Shown here: positions 1 through 8,280 of the stretch, one piece after another
Numbering within the stretch: position 1 is the first letter of the stretch
Layout of the letters: each line of letters opens with the position of its first letter
Source: Bacteroidaceae bacterium
GTDB lineage: Bacteria; Bacteroidota; Bacteroidia; Bacteroidales; Bacteroidaceae
Reading direction: 5' to 3'
Length of the DNA: 41,712 bases
NCBI GenBank assembly: GCA_017622495.1
Contig: JAGAQY010000021.1
Coordinates: 1 to 41,712 of the forward strand
Notes under the pieces: model-generated
Seen by the model: only the letters and a program-made list of their open reading frames with translations
Told to the model about the DNA's origin: nothing
Database searches by the model: none
Translations under genes and position numbers: made by a program

Positions 1-66
1 CAAGCGGAACAGCATGGAATCGGAGAAAGCGTAAACCTCGCCAGTATGGCTAGAGAAAAGGTGTAA
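1..66 (+). CDS. possible 3' end of a gene cut by the window edge
   Basis: The frame from base 1 is open for 21 codons to TAA at 64-66 and ends in residues NLASMAREKV. The composition looks protein-like, but 21 open codons can easily arise by chance. No family can be named. The palindrome cluster that follows within 70 bases would fit a gene end. This is a weak call. Confidence 0.25.
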   Translation, partial: QAEQHGIGESVNLASMAREKV

Positions 67-131
67 ATCTTTTCAGCTAATGAAGCAAAAAAGCGTCTAC
101 TGAAATCAGGAAAAGACAGATCTCTGTGTAT

Positions 132-229
132 AAAACTCAAATATCCACGGATATTTTATCACGTATCCGTGGATATTTCATTACGTAACCGCGGATATTT
201 CATTAAATATCCGTGGATATTTGAGTTTT
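132..229. repeat. cluster of nested ATATCC(G/A)(T/C)GGATAT palindromes
   Basis: The outer arms 132-156 and 205-229 form a perfect 25-nt inverted repeat. Between them are two 22-nt tandem units (162-183 and 184-205) that differ at two positions, each carrying the core CGGATATTTCATTA. Each unit is itself close to a palindrome, so several mutually exclusive hairpins can form. It could act as a transcription terminator on either strand or be a dispersed palindromic repeat. Its architecture resembles the cluster at 32118-32204, although the sequence is different. Confidence 0.75.
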
Positions 230-305
230 TGTGTACGGGGAAACTGGAAATTACGTGAAGAGTTGCTGAATTTTCGCGAGGTGTGCTGGAGTTTTCCTTA
301 AAGGC

Positions 306-369
306 GTCATCCCGACAGAGCATAGCGACGAGGGATCTCTGCGAGATTTTTCGCTATGCTCAAAATGAC
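306..369. repeat. intergenic palindromic repeat (hairpin)
   Basis: GTCAT (306-310) pairs with ATGAC (365-369), and the 11-nt GAGCATAGCGA (318-328) pairs perfectly with 351-361. It looks like the dispersed GTCATCC...GGATGAC type of extragenic palindrome. The remaining bases to about 511 show no gene. Confidence 0.6.
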
Positions 370-511
370 ATACCCCTGCCAAAGCCAACCGATTTATGAA
401 CTTTCGCCAATAGGGAACATCTAAAAAACACCCATTTCATCGAGGATTTGTCAACTTCTGCAGCACCGTGCCAGGCCAAAAATAAAACTTTTTTACTCGG
501 TGGATGGGTAG

Positions 512-1501
512 TTATCTCCACCAATTGCTTTCTATGCAAAGGCCTTTCTTGTCTGCTGCTGTAGCTTTTGTAACGCAGAATACGCCATTTGCGAGAATAC
601 CAGAATAGAGACTCAGAATTTCATTCTCATCCATGAAATAGCAAGCGACCATTCCATAAGCTTTGCCTACCCTAAACTCCACTACATCATATTTAGGTAC
701 ATGCTTGTACTGGTCTACAATACGCTTAAACTCTTTGTAGTCGGTGTCATCTGCGGCTGGACGTTGGCTATAAAGCAGATGGGTCGTGAGAGTGTCTCCA
801 TCCTTGTAATAAGCATCATTCGGAAGAAATGCATCCCATATATAGTTGGTTGCAGATGGATACACATGCGTCTCTTGATGGCGTATCGCACGTGGGTCGT
901 TGTATTGTGCCAGAAAGAAATCTTCCATAGGTTTGATACTCTCTGTCGACTCCAGATTTTCTATCTTCCACCTTTCTCCTAATCCTCTCACTCCTGGTTT
1001 AGTGTCGTGAATGACGCTTTTGTTGGTGCCGGCATTAATGGTAAAGACAAAGGAAATAGAGTCCTTCTTATTGTGTGGGCAGGAGCAGGTTGCCCTATTG
1101 TATTTATAGAAGAGGGTAGATGTCTCATCGCCTTCCCTATCAGGACGAACGCTGACAACGTAGCGGCCACTGATTCCCTTGTCATCATTCTGACGGTCAG
1201 AGAAGATGCGATAGCTGTCGATGCTCTCAATCTTCTGGTTGATGCGGGTGACGAGGTCGAGAAACTTGAGCGTGTCATTGTCTTGGTGGCCAATCGTTGT
1301 ACCGACTTTTAGAATCAGTATATCAGAAAGAAAAGACTCATGTGCCCAAGCTGAGTCAGGGTAAGCGTTGAAAACCTCTTCGACAATCTCTGTCGCGATG
1401 TCTATATTGCTTCGTGGCTGCTCGGAAGATGCTTTGGGGGTGCATTGCGTAAAGAGGCTCACGGTGAATAATGCGGCTATAAATGATACTATAGGTTTCA
1501 T
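512..1501 (-). CDS. hypothetical lipoprotein
   Basis: This 329-residue protein starts with a signal peptide ending in a lipobox (LFTQC, Cys20), so it should be processed by signal peptidase II and anchored in a membrane, probably the outer one. The rest is soluble, mixed alpha/beta in character, with a Cys-rich stretch (ATCSCPH) near residue 140. I do not recognise a family. It lies downstream of the sigma/anti-sigma pair on the same strand, but a 226-base spacer with a large inverted repeat separates them, so co-transcription is doubtful. The ATG at 1501 directly precedes the signal peptide and is the natural start. Confidence 0.7.
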   Translation of the reverse strand: MKPIVSFIAALFTVSLFTQCTPKASSEQPRSNIDIATEIVEEVFNAYPDSAWAHESFLSDILILKVGTTIGHQDNDTLKFLDLVTRINQKIESIDSYRIFSDRQNDDKGISGRYVVSVRPDREGDETSTLFYKYNRATCSCPHNKKDSISFVFTINAGTNKSVIHDTKPGVRGLGERWKIENLESTESIKPMEDFFLAQYNDPRAIRHQETHVYPSATNYIWDAFLPNDAYYKDGDTLTTHLLYSQRPAADDTDYKEFKRIVDQYKHVPKYDVVEFRVGKAYGMVACYFMDENEILSLYSGILANGVFCVTKATAADKKGLCIESNWWR

Positions 1502-1565
1502 AGTGTATGTTGTTTGAATTCTTTTTAATAATCACACAAAGGAATTTCTCAGGCAAGTGATTGTT

Positions 1566-1691
1566 GCCTCACACAGATCTCGCGAATCTCACAGAAGAAC
1601 GCATCGTTTCACTCGCGTTTGCCATCCGGATGGCCACATACGAGCGATAGCGATGTATGTTTCTGTGGGATTTGTGAGATCTGTGTGAGGC
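1566..1691. repeat. long inverted repeat between two minus-strand genes
   Basis: Arms of about 31 nt (1566-1596 and 1661-1691) are near-perfect complements; they begin GCCTCACACAGATCT and end AGATCTGTGTGAGGC. The loop contains a perfect 14-nt palindrome, GCCATCCGGATGGC (1621-1634). The element forms one large cruciform or RNA hairpin and may act as the 3' end of the anti-sigma transcript. It resembles in style the CACAGATT-type dispersed repeat at 25869-25947. Confidence 0.75.
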
Positions 1692-1727
1692 TAAAATCAT
1701 TTTTGTGGGCGTTTATTCTTGTACTTG

Positions 1728-2390
1728 TTAGTTCATCAATTCTTGTTCGAAGAGGTCCATCTCGCGTGTCATGCGCTCGAACTCCTGCTCGATGTCCTGC
1801 TGCATATCGAGCAACTGCTCGTCGGTGATGCCATAGAAGATGTTGGGCGTTGCTTGCGCGAAGTCGCCCTGCTGAGGGGCCGACGGAGCGGTGGGTGTCG
1901 TCTCCCTCACGGTATGCACGATATGTTTCTCTACATACACCGTGTCGGTCTTGACAATGGTCTTGACCTCAGGCGTAGCGGTTGCCATCAGCGTGCCGGG
2001 GTCGGCAGTAGTCGGGGTGACGTCCGTGGCGCTGAAGCGCATACCGATGAAGAAGGCCGCAGCCAGAGATGCAGCTATGGCGGTGTAGCGGACGATGAGC
2101 GGCACGATGCGGCTGCGGGACTTCTGCTCGTTAGGGAGAGGCGCGGCCTCGTGGGGTTCCTCCTCGGCTACGGGTTCGGGGACAGGGAGCTCGAAGGTAG
2201 GTGCCAGCTCACCACTCTCAAACACGAGGAACATGTCCCGATAGTCGGCAAACTCGTCGTCGACCTCGTTCGTGCGGAAGTAGTCGGCCAGCGCAGCCTC
2301 CTGCTCGAGGCTCGTGGCGCCGTCCATAAACAGCTGCAGCAGTAAGCGCAGCTCCTCACGGTCCGTAATCTTATGTATACTCTCTTTCAT
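1728..2390 (-). CDS. putative anti-sigma factor, single-TM membrane protein
   Basis: This 220-residue protein starts 3 bases after the ECF sigma stop, so the two are translationally linked. Residues 1-60 form a helical N-terminal domain that could bind sigma. A proline/glutamate-rich linker (65-85) follows, then one hydrophobic segment (about 95-117), then a periplasmic region rich in Thr and Pro and a helical C-terminus with acidic and Met-rich repeats. Topology and gene order fit an ECF anti-sigma factor. It is not an obvious FecR-type protein and carries no ZAS zinc motif. The role is inferred from context and layout. Confidence 0.65.
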   Translation of the reverse strand: MKESIHKITDREELRLLLQLFMDGATSLEQEAALADYFRTNEVDDEFADYRDMFLVFESGELAPTFELPVPEPVAEEEPHEAAPLPNEQKSRSRIVPLIVRYTAIAASLAAAFFIGMRFSATDVTPTTADPGTLMATATPEVKTIVKTDTVYVEKHIVHTVRETTPTAPSAPQQGDFAQATPNIFYGITDEQLLDMQQDIEQEFERMTREMDLFEQELMN

Positions 2391-2393
2391 TTC

Positions 2394-2897
2394 TCAAGTC
2401 CTCCTTTGTCTTAATTGTTCCATCACTTTGGCGCGTGCCCTTGACAGAATCACTCTTGCCGAAGTCTCCGAGGTGCCTATGATGCGGGCAATCTCGGCAA
2501 ACTCCATATTCTCTACCTGTCGCATCTGGAGCACTGCGCGGTATTTGTCGGGCAGGTTGCGGAGGATGGCCTTTATCCAATCCTCATCCTCCTGCTGCTC
2601 CAGACGAGTCTGGGCATTGCTCCCGTTGTCGTGGACGATGGGGTCGGTGAGTTCGTCGTGCCGGTGTCGCTGCATCGTTCGCAGCCGGTCGATGCTCAGG
2701 TTCTTGGCAATGGTAGTACCCAGCGCCTCCATGCCTCCCTGGCCTTCGCGGATGGCGTCACGTGCTGTCCATAGTTTCAGCAGCGTGTCCTGCACCACGT
2801 CCTCGGCCTCGTCATCGTCTGCCAGATAGAAAAGAGCGATTCGTTGCAGCTTCAATCTCAACTCAGGGACGACTCTCTCAAAGTCCTGTCTGTCCAT
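2394..2897 (-). CDS. ECF-type RNA polymerase sigma factor
   Basis: This 167-residue sigma-70 family protein carries region 2 (residues about 10-75, with the DEAEDVVQDTLLKLW core) and region 4 (about 115-162, with LPDKYRAVLQM and a helix-turn-helix ending in LSRARAKV). The frame is open further upstream to a TTG at 2927, but that codon lies inside the best -7 box (2925-2932). I therefore place the start at ATG 2897 (MDRQDFERVV). It should direct RNA polymerase to a small regulon under control of the membrane protein encoded 3 bases downstream. The target genes cannot be read from the sequence. Confidence 0.88.
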   Translation of the reverse strand: MDRQDFERVVPELRLKLQRIALFYLADDDEAEDVVQDTLLKLWTARDAIREGQGGMEALGTTIAKNLSIDRLRTMQRHRHDELTDPIVHDNGSNAQTRLEQQEDEDWIKAILRNLPDKYRAVLQMRQVENMEFAEIARIIGTSETSARVILSRARAKVMEQLRQRRT

Positions 2898-2924
2898 TGC
2901 GTATTGAGTGCTTGTTACGTTCTG

Positions 2925-2956
2925 CAAAAATACGGTTTACTTTCCTTTTTTTAAAC
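2925..2956 (-). promoter_or_regulatory. promoter of the ECF sigma operon
   Basis: On the minus strand TATTTTTG (2932-2925) matches the Bacteroidetes -7 consensus TAnnTTTG. Twenty bases upstream is GTTT, a partial -33 match. Transcription would start near 2918, about 20 bases before the ATG at 2897. Confidence 0.55.
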
Positions 2957-3121
2957 ATCATTTGCCCATAATACGTCGATGCAACGGATTTGTTACACTC
3001 CGTTGCAATTTTTTTTTCTTTTTTTTTGATGCTTTTCTGAAAAACGCTATAGTTTTAGACTCTAGACAAACTGTGGAATTTATTTTCTTAACATCGGAGA
3101 AGAAGAAAATCTGTGATTTTT

Positions 3122-3152
3122 TTTGCATAATCAGGAAAAATCGCTATATTCG
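3122..3152 (+). promoter_or_regulatory. xerC promoter
   Basis: TTTG (3122-3125), a 19-bp spacer and TATATTCG (3145-3152) match the Bacteroidetes housekeeping promoter, with one mismatch in the -7 box. The start point would be near 3158. Confidence 0.65.
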
Positions 3153-3158
3153 TCCTTT

Positions 3159-3202
3159 GAAAAGGCAAGTGTCCCGCCAGTAGGAAACAAATTGGCCTTT
3201 TC
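3159..3202 (+). other. 5' leader hairpin of xerC
   Basis: GAAAAGGC (3159-3166) is perfectly complementary to GCCTTTTC (3195-3202). It sits right at the predicted start of the transcript, so the xerC mRNA would begin with a stem of 8 bp enclosing 28 nt. The function is unknown. Confidence 0.4.
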
Positions 3203-3234
3203 TCCTATATTATATATATAATAAGGTGTGTGCC

Positions 3235-4143
3235 ATGAGAGAGAAATTGATAAATGATTTCTTGGACTATCTGACTCACGAGAGAGCCTACTCGCCCCAT
3301 ACGGTGACAAGCTATGGGAACGACCTGCGTGAGTTTGACACATACCTTAAGAATACCGAAGACCCGATTGAGCTGCCTCATGCCGATGCCGACCTCGTGA
3401 GGGGGTGGGCGATGGATCTTATGGCATCGGGCATGAAGGCCACCTCGGTAAACCGCAAGCTGAGCTCGCTACGTACATTCTATAAATACTTACTAAAGAA
3501 GCAGGTGATAAAGGTGTCGCCCATGCAGAATGTGGGTGGTCCCAAAAAGACGAAGCCGCTACCTCAGTTTGTGCGTGAGGCTGATATGGAACGTTTGCTT
3601 GGTGAACCCTCTGCCCCTGGCAACTGGCAGGAGGCGCGTGACAGGCTTATCATACAGATGTTTTACGAGACAGGTATTCGATTGTCCGAACTGGTGGGGC
3701 TTGATGATGCCGACGTGGACTTTTGCCGCATGGCTATCAAGGTGACGGGCAAGCGCAACAAACAACGTGTCATCCCCATTGGTGACGGACTGGTACAGAG
3801 CTTGAGGAAGTATATGGAAGAGAAGGAACAGCGGTGTGCTGAAGGTGATTGCCAATCCCCTCTCTTCATCACCGACAAGGGACGGCGAGTCTATTCCGGC
3901 TGGGTGTATAAGCTGGTGCGCCGGGAACTTTCGCAGGTGGTGACTCTCAAGAAACGGAGTCCGCACGTGTTGCGTCACACCTTTGCTACAGCCATGCTCA
4001 ACAACGATGCCGAGCTGGAAGCCGTGAAGGAACTGATGGGGCACGAGAGCGTGAGCACCACACAGATATATACGCATACCACATTTGAAGAATTGAAAAA
4101 AGCATATAAGCAGGCCCATCCCAGGGCGAGTATTAACCATTAA
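3235..4143 (+). CDS. xerC: tyrosine recombinase XerC/XerD type
   Basis: This site-specific recombinase of the Xer group resolves chromosome dimers at dif sites together with a partner. The N-terminal SAM-like core-binding domain spans residues about 1-90. The catalytic domain shows the full set: Arg149 (GIRLSEL), Lys in the TGKRNKQR beta-hairpin, His244 and Arg247 (SPHVLRHTF), His270 (LMGHESV) and the nucleophile Tyr279 (TQIYTH). The length (302 residues) is typical. An in-frame GTG at 3226 could add three residues; ATG 3235 is preferred. It sits 15 bases before hpf, the usual Bacteroidales order. XerC and XerD cannot be told apart from this copy alone. Confidence 0.92.
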   Translation: MREKLINDFLDYLTHERAYSPHTVTSYGNDLREFDTYLKNTEDPIELPHADADLVRGWAMDLMASGMKATSVNRKLSSLRTFYKYLLKKQVIKVSPMQNVGGPKKTKPLPQFVREADMERLLGEPSAPGNWQEARDRLIIQMFYETGIRLSELVGLDDADVDFCRMAIKVTGKRNKQRVIPIGDGLVQSLRKYMEEKEQRCAEGDCQSPLFITDKGRRVYSGWVYKLVRRELSQVVTLKKRSPHVLRHTFATAMLNNDAELEAVKELMGHESVSTTQIYTHTTFEELKKAYKQAHPRASINH

Positions 4144-4158
4144 TAATAGGAGGTAAGT

Positions 4159-4458
4159 ATGAAAACGAACATCCAGAGCATCCATTTTGATGCAAGTGAG
4201 CAACTGCAAGCGTTCATAGAGAAGAAGACAGCCAAGCTCGAACGATTCTTCGACGAAATAGATACCGTAGAGGTAACCCTCAAAGTAGTGAAGCCTGAGA
4301 CCGCCATGAATAAGCAGGCGGACGTGAAAGTAGTGGTGAAAAACGATAACCTCTTTGCATCGAAGATATGTGATACTTTTGAGGAGAGTATAGACCAATG
4401 TATAGACGCACTGCGCATACAACTCGAGAAATATAAAGAAAAATTGCGCGGAAAGTAA
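4159..4458 (+). CDS. hpf: ribosome hibernation promoting factor (HPF/RaiA family)
   Basis: A 99-residue short-form protein of the S30AE family. It binds the 30S decoding region in stationary phase and favours inactive ribosomes. It shows the usual beta-alpha-beta-beta-beta-alpha pattern: IQSIHFDASEQLQAFIEKK, then VEVTLKVV, then VKVVVKNDNLFASK, ending in a long basic helix (DALRIQLEKYKEKLRGK). No C-terminal dimerisation domain is present, so it is not the long form. It is likely co-transcribed with xerC, 15 bases upstream. Confidence 0.9.
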   Translation: MKTNIQSIHFDASEQLQAFIEKKTAKLERFFDEIDTVEVTLKVVKPETAMNKQADVKVVVKNDNLFASKICDTFEESIDQCIDALRIQLEKYKEKLRGK

Positions 4459-4475
4459 AAAAAAAGCCGAAACCT

Positions 4476-4506
4476 TTTGCAGGTTTGAAATAAATGCCTA
4501 AATTTG
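4476..4506 (+). promoter_or_regulatory. promoter of the tRNA-tuf operon
   Basis: TTTG (4476-4479), a 19-bp spacer and TAAATTTG (4499-4506) match the Bacteroidetes consensus perfectly. The transcript would start near 4512 and run into four tRNA genes and tuf. Confidence 0.8.
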
Positions 4507-4540
4507 CAGCCGTTTTAGCGCCGATATGCTAAGCGGCTGC
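4506..4540 (+). other. hairpin at the start of the tRNA transcript
   Basis: GCAGCCG (4506-4512) pairs with CGGCTGC (4534-4540), and the inner TAGC and GCTA can also pair. It overlaps the predicted start site and lies 9 bases before the first tRNA, so it may be part of the 5' trailer removed by RNase P. Confidence 0.4.
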
Positions 4541-4548
4541 ATTAAAAC

Positions 4549-4622
4549 GCCTCTTTAGCTCAGTTGGCCAGAGCACGTGATTTGTAATCTCGGGGTCGTT
4601 GGTTCGAATCCGACAAGAGGCT
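4549..4622 (+). tRNA. tRNA-Thr (anticodon TGT)
   Basis: A 74-nt cloverleaf with acceptor GCCTCTT/AAGAGGC and T-arm loop TTCGAAT. The anticodon loop TTTGTAA gives anticodon TGT. One U-U mismatch sits in the middle of the anticodon stem. CCA is not encoded. Confidence 0.95.
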
Positions 4623-4656
4623 CAAGACGAAGATGAGATCTTTAAAATATTGAAAT

Positions 4657-4739
4657 GGGCAAATTCCAGAGTGGCCAAATGGGGCAGACTGTAAATCTGC
4701 TGTCTTTCGACTTCGGTGGTTCGAATCCATCTTTGCCCA
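4657..4739 (+). tRNA. tRNA-Tyr (anticodon GTA)
   Basis: An 83-nt class II tRNA with a long variable arm, acceptor GGGCAAA/TTTGCCC, and anticodon GTA in the loop CTGTAAA. CCA is not encoded. Confidence 0.95.
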
Positions 4740-4752
4740 CACTCAGAAAGAT

Positions 4753-4825
4753 GCGGAAGTAGCTCAGTTGATAGAGCATTAGCCTTCCAAGCTGAGGGTC
4801 GCGGGTTTGAGCCCCGTCTTCCGCT
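4753..4825 (+). tRNA. tRNA-Gly (anticodon TCC)
   Basis: A 73-nt cloverleaf with acceptor GCGGAAG/CTTCCGC and anticodon TCC. It is third in the four-tRNA cluster before tuf. Confidence 0.95.
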
Positions 4826-4836
4826 CTTTTGATGTT

Positions 4837-4908
<72 letters not shown>

Positions 4909-4969
4909 CTTTTTTGTGTGTAATAAGTAGAAATACATTTATTAATAAATACTTAAGTTACAAAAAGCT

Positions 4970-6151
4970 ATGGCAAAAGAAAAATTTGAACGTTCAAAAC
5001 CGCATGTAAACATCGGTACTATTGGTCACGTTGACCACGGTAAGACCACTCTGACCGCTGCCATCACCACTGTATTGGCAAAGAAGGGTCTCTCTGAGTT
5101 GCGTTCTTTCGACTCAATCGACAACGCTCCTGAAGAGAAAGAGCGTGGTATTACTATTAACACCGCTCACGTTGAGTATCAGACAGCTAATCGTCACTAT
5201 GCACACGTAGACTGCCCGGGTCACGCCGACTACGTTAAGAACATGGTAACTGGTGCTGCTCAGATGGACGGTGCTATCATCGTATGTGCTGCTACTGACG
5301 GTCCTATGCCTCAGACTCGTGAGCACATCCTTCTCGCTCGTCAGGTAAACGTTCCCCGTCTCGTTGTGTTCTTGAACAAGTGCGACATGGTTGACGATGC
5401 TGAGATGCTCGAGCTCGTTGAGATGGAGATGGTTGAACTCCTCACCTCTTATGATTTCGAAGAGGATACTCCTATCATCCGTGGTTCTGCTCTTGGTGCA
5501 CTTAACGGTGTACCTGAGTGGGAAGAGAAGGTAATGGAGTTGATGGAAGCTTGCGACACATGGATCCAGGAGCCTCCCCGCGATAAGGATAAGCCCTTCT
5601 TGATGCCTGTTGAGGACGTATTCTCAATCACTGGTCGTGGTACTGTTGCTACAGGTCGTGTTGAGACTGGTGTTATCAAGGTAGGTGACGAAGTTCAGAT
5701 CCTCGGTCTTGGTGAAGACAAGAAGTCAGTTGTAACTGGCGTTGAGATGTTCCGTAAGCTCCTCGATCAGGGTGAAGCTGGTGACAATGTAGGTCTGCTC
5801 CTCCGTGGTATCGACAAGAACGAGATCAAGCGTGGTATGGTTATCACACACCCCGGTGTTATCAAGCCCCACTCTAAGTTCAAGGCTTCTATCTACGTGT
5901 TGAAGAAGGAAGAGGGTGGTCGTCACACTCCGTTCGGCAACAAGTATCGTCCTCAGTTCTATCTCCGTACTATGGACTGTACTGGTGAGATTCACCTCCC
6001 TGAAGGTACTGAGATGGTAATGCCCGGTGACAACGTTGAGATTCAGGTTGAGCTCATCTATCCGGTTGCTTTGAACCTCGGTCTTCGCTTCGCTATCCGC
6101 GAGGGTGGTCGCACAGTAGGTTCAGGTCAGATTACTGAGATCATCGACTAA
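4970..6151 (+). CDS. tuf: elongation factor Tu
   Basis: EF-Tu is the GTPase that delivers aminoacyl-tRNA to the ribosomal A site. The 393-residue product is full length. G-motifs are clear: [10 protein letters not shown] (P-loop), RGITI (switch I), DCPGHADY (G3), NKCD (G4) and GSAL (G5), followed by the two beta-barrel domains ending in [15 protein letters not shown]. It lies after four tRNAs and before tRNA-Trp-secE-nusG, the usual arrangement in this phylum. Codon choice is strongly biased, as expected for a very highly expressed gene. Confidence 0.99.
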   Translation: MAKEKFERSKPHVNIGTIGHVDHGKTTLTAAITTVLAKKGLSELRSFDSIDNAPEEKERGITINTAHVEYQTANRHYAHVDCPGHADYVKNMVTGAAQMDGAIIVCAATDGPMPQTREHILLARQVNVPRLVVFLNKCDMVDDAEMLELVEMEMVELLTSYDFEEDTPIIRGSALGALNGVPEWEEKVMELMEACDTWIQEPPRDKDKPFLMPVEDVFSITGRGTVATGRVETGVIKVGDEVQILGLGEDKKSVVTGVEMFRKLLDQGEAGDNVGLLLRGIDKNEIKRGMVITHPGVIKPHSKFKASIYVLKKEEGGRHTPFGNKYRPQFYLRTMDCTGEIHLPEGTEMVMPGDNVEIQVELIYPVALNLGLRFAIREGGRTVGSGQITEIID

Positions 6152-6173
6152 TCATTGAAAAAATGATACATAG

Positions 6174-6199
6174 TAGGCCCTTCCGTAAAGGTGGGCCTA
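6174..6199 (+). other. hairpin between tuf and tRNA-Trp
   Basis: TAGGCCC (6174-6180) pairs with GGGCCTA (6193-6199), with inner CCTT/AAGG pairing. No T-run follows, so it is more likely an mRNA 3'-end stabiliser, processing signal or partial attenuator than a full terminator. tRNA-Trp begins only 4 bases later. Confidence 0.5.
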
Positions 6200-6202
6200 T
6201 AT

Positions 6203-6275
6203 ACGGGAATAGCTCAGTTGGTAGAGCACTGGTCTCCAAAACCAGGTGTCGGGAGTTCGAGCCTCTCTTCCCGTG
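6203..6275 (+). tRNA. tRNA-Trp (anticodon CCA)
   Basis: A 73-nt cloverleaf with acceptor ACGGGAA/TTCCCGT, discriminator G and anticodon CCA. It sits between tuf and secE, the common position in Bacteroidetes and many other bacteria. Confidence 0.95.
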
Positions 6276-6293
6276 CAAGAAAAGAAAAAACGT

Positions 6294-6488
6294 ATGTTTA
6301 AGAAAATAGGAAATTTCTGTAAAGAGTCTTATAACGAGCTTGTTCATAAAGTTTCGTGGCCTACAATGAGCGAATTGCGTAGTAGCGCGGGAGTCGTATT
6401 AATAGCTTCCCTCCTCATCGCGCTATTGGTGTTTGCTATGGATCAGGTACTGCAATGGGGTATGGAATTAGTTTATAGTCTCCATTAA
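6294..6488 (+). CDS. secE: preprotein translocase subunit SecE
   Basis: A 64-residue small subunit of the SecYEG channel. It shows the conserved amphipathic helix and hinge (SYNELVHKVSWPTMSEL) followed by one transmembrane helix (about residues 30-52). A longer frame starting at 6246 would overlap tRNA-Trp and encode no conserved sequence, so ATG 6294 (MFKKIGNF) is the start. nusG follows after 10 bases. Confidence 0.95.
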   Translation: MFKKIGNFCKESYNELVHKVSWPTMSELRSSAGVVLIASLLIALLVFAMDQVLQWGMELVYSLH

Positions 6489-6498
6489 TTTATTAGCA

Positions 6499-7044
6499 AT
6501 GTCAGAGATTCAGAAGAAATGGTACGTACTGCGTGCCATTAGTGGTAAAGAACACAAGGTAAAAGAGTATATCGATTACGAGATTGCTCATACTAACCTT
6601 GGAGATTTTGTGTCTCAGGTTTTGATTCCTACTGAGAAGACTGTTCAAGTTCGCAACGGAAAGAAAGTTGTGAAGGAGAGGAGTTATCTGCCAGGCTATG
6701 TCCTCGTAGAAGTGGCTTTGGTCGGCGAAGTTGCTCATCATCTCCGTAATGTGCCCAATGTATTGGGCTTTTTAGGAGGTCTTGACAATCCAACGCCACT
6801 GAGAGTATCTGAAGTAAACCGCATCCTTGGCACCGTTGATGAAATGCAAGAGATTGGAGCTGAAGAGCCCACTATTGTATATACCCTCGGCGAGAGTGTC
6901 AAGGTAAATTATGGTCCCTTCTCTGGCTTTACTGGGGTCATTGAAGAGATCAACATGGAAAAACGCAAATTGAAGGTCATGGTTAAGATCTTCGGACGTA
7001 AAACTCCGATTGAGCTTGGCTTTATGCAGGTAGAGAAAGAGTGA
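6499..7044 (+). CDS. nusG: transcription termination/antitermination factor NusG
   Basis: A 181-residue NusG. It binds the RNA polymerase clamp and couples transcription with translation or Rho. The NGN domain starts with KKWYVLRAISGKEHKV and contains PGYVLVE and the VLGFLGG region. A C-terminal KOW domain follows (GESVKVNYGPFSGFTGVIEEIN). Order and length are standard; secE lies upstream and rplK downstream. Confidence 0.98.
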   Translation: MSEIQKKWYVLRAISGKEHKVKEYIDYEIAHTNLGDFVSQVLIPTEKTVQVRNGKKVVKERSYLPGYVLVEVALVGEVAHHLRNVPNVLGFLGGLDNPTPLRVSEVNRILGTVDEMQEIGAEEPTIVYTLGESVKVNYGPFSGFTGVIEEINMEKRKLKVMVKIFGRKTPIELGFMQVEKE

Positions 7045-7107
7045 TGAAGCAGTTACGTGCTGAGTCACGATTTTTCGTATATTTCATATATAAATAAATT
7101 TACTAAA

Positions 7108-7551
7108 ATGGCTAAAGAAGTTGCTGGAATAATCAAATTACAGATTAAAGGAGGCGCTGCAAATCCATCACCTCCCGTTGGTCCTGCTTTGGGTTCAAAG
7201 GGTTTGAACATCATGGAGTTTTGCAAGCAATTCAATGCCAGAACCCAGGACAAGGCGGGTAAAGTTCTGCCTGTAATCATTACTTATTACTCAGACAAGT
7301 CTTTCGACTTCGTTATCAAGACCCCTCCTGTAGCTATTCAGTTGCTCGAAGCAACAAAGCAAAAGAGTGGTTCTGCTGAGCCTAACCGTAAGAAGATTGC
7401 TGAACTCACTTGGGAACAGATCAGAACGATTGCTCAGGATAAACTCGTCGACTTGAACTGCTTCACTGTAGAGGCTGCCATGACCATGGTTGCTGGTACA
7501 GCACGTAGCATGGGTATCAGTGTAAAGGGCGAATTCCCCGGTAATAACTAA
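7108..7551 (+). CDS. rplK: 50S ribosomal protein L11
   Basis: A 147-residue L11, part of the GTPase-associated centre that binds 23S rRNA near L10/L7/L12. Typical blocks are [20 protein letters not shown] at the N-terminus, [17 protein letters not shown], and [10 protein letters not shown] at the C-terminus. The frame extends upstream to a GTG at 7057, but homology begins at ATG 7108 (MAKEVAG). It is followed after 15 bases by rplA. Confidence 0.98.
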   Translation: MAKEVAGIIKLQIKGGAANPSPPVGPALGSKGLNIMEFCKQFNARTQDKAGKVLPVIITYYSDKSFDFVIKTPPVAIQLLEATKQKSGSAEPNRKKIAELTWEQIRTIAQDKLVDLNCFTVEAAMTMVAGTARSMGISVKGEFPGNN

Positions 7552-7566
7552 AAAACTTCAATTAGA

Positions 7567-8265
7567 ATGGGTAAACTGACAAAAAATCAAAAGTTGGCCG
7601 CTTCCAAGATTGAAGAAGGTAAGGTATACACCTTGAAGGAGGCTGCAAGCTTGGTAAAGGAAATCACTACTACCAAGTTTGACGCTTCTGTTGATATTGA
7701 CGTACGTTTGGGCGTTGACCCCCGTAAGGCAAATCAGATGGTTCGTGGTGTAGTATCTCTCCCCAACGGTACTGGTAAGGTTGTACGTGTGCTTGCACTC
7801 TGTACTTCTGATCAGGAAGCCGCTGCTAAGGAAGCTGGTGCCGATTACGTTGGTCTCGATGAATATATTGAGAAAATTAAGGGTGGATGGACTGATATTG
7901 ATGTAATCATCACTATGCCATCTGTCATGGGTAAGATTGGTGCCCTCGGTCGCATATTGGGTCCTCGTGGCTTGATGCCGAACCCCAAGAGTGGTACTGT
8001 AACTATGGATGTTGCCAAAGCTGTTAAGGAAGTTAAGCAGGGTAAGATTGACTTTAAGGTAGACAAGTCTGGTATCGTACATACTTCTATCGGTAAGGTT
8101 TCTTTCACACCTGAAGCAATCCGCGAGAACGCTAAGGAGTTTATTGCTACTATCAATAAGCTCAAACCCAGCGCAGCTAAGGGAACTTATATCAAGAGCA
8201 TTTATCTTTCAAGTACCATGAGTCGTGGTATCAAGATTGATCCCAAGTCATGTGATGAAATTTAA
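7567..8265 (+). CDS. rplA: 50S ribosomal protein L1
   Basis: A 232-residue L1, the mobile L1-stalk protein. In other bacteria it also represses its own operon by binding the rplK-rplA mRNA. Recognised by the L1 signature around [10 protein letters not shown] and by [16 protein letters not shown]. Full length, in the standard L11-L1-L10-L7/L12 order. Confidence 0.98.
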   Translation: MGKLTKNQKLAASKIEEGKVYTLKEAASLVKEITTTKFDASVDIDVRLGVDPRKANQMVRGVVSLPNGTGKVVRVLALCTSDQEAAAKEAGADYVGLDEYIEKIKGGWTDIDVIITMPSVMGKIGALGRILGPRGLMPNPKSGTVTMDVAKAVKEVKQGKIDFKVDKSGIVHTSIGKVSFTPEAIRENAKEFIATINKLKPSAAKGTYIKSIYLSSTMSRGIKIDPKSCDEI

Positions 8266-8280
8266 TGAACGTAGAAAGTT

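Noticed and set aside
132..229. Possible CRISPR array
   Set aside because: Units are 22 nt, contiguous and palindromic, with no spacers of constant length and no cas genes.
6246..6293. Longer SecE start overlapping tRNA-Trp
   Set aside because: The extra residues are translated tRNA sequence; SecE homology begins at ATG 6294.
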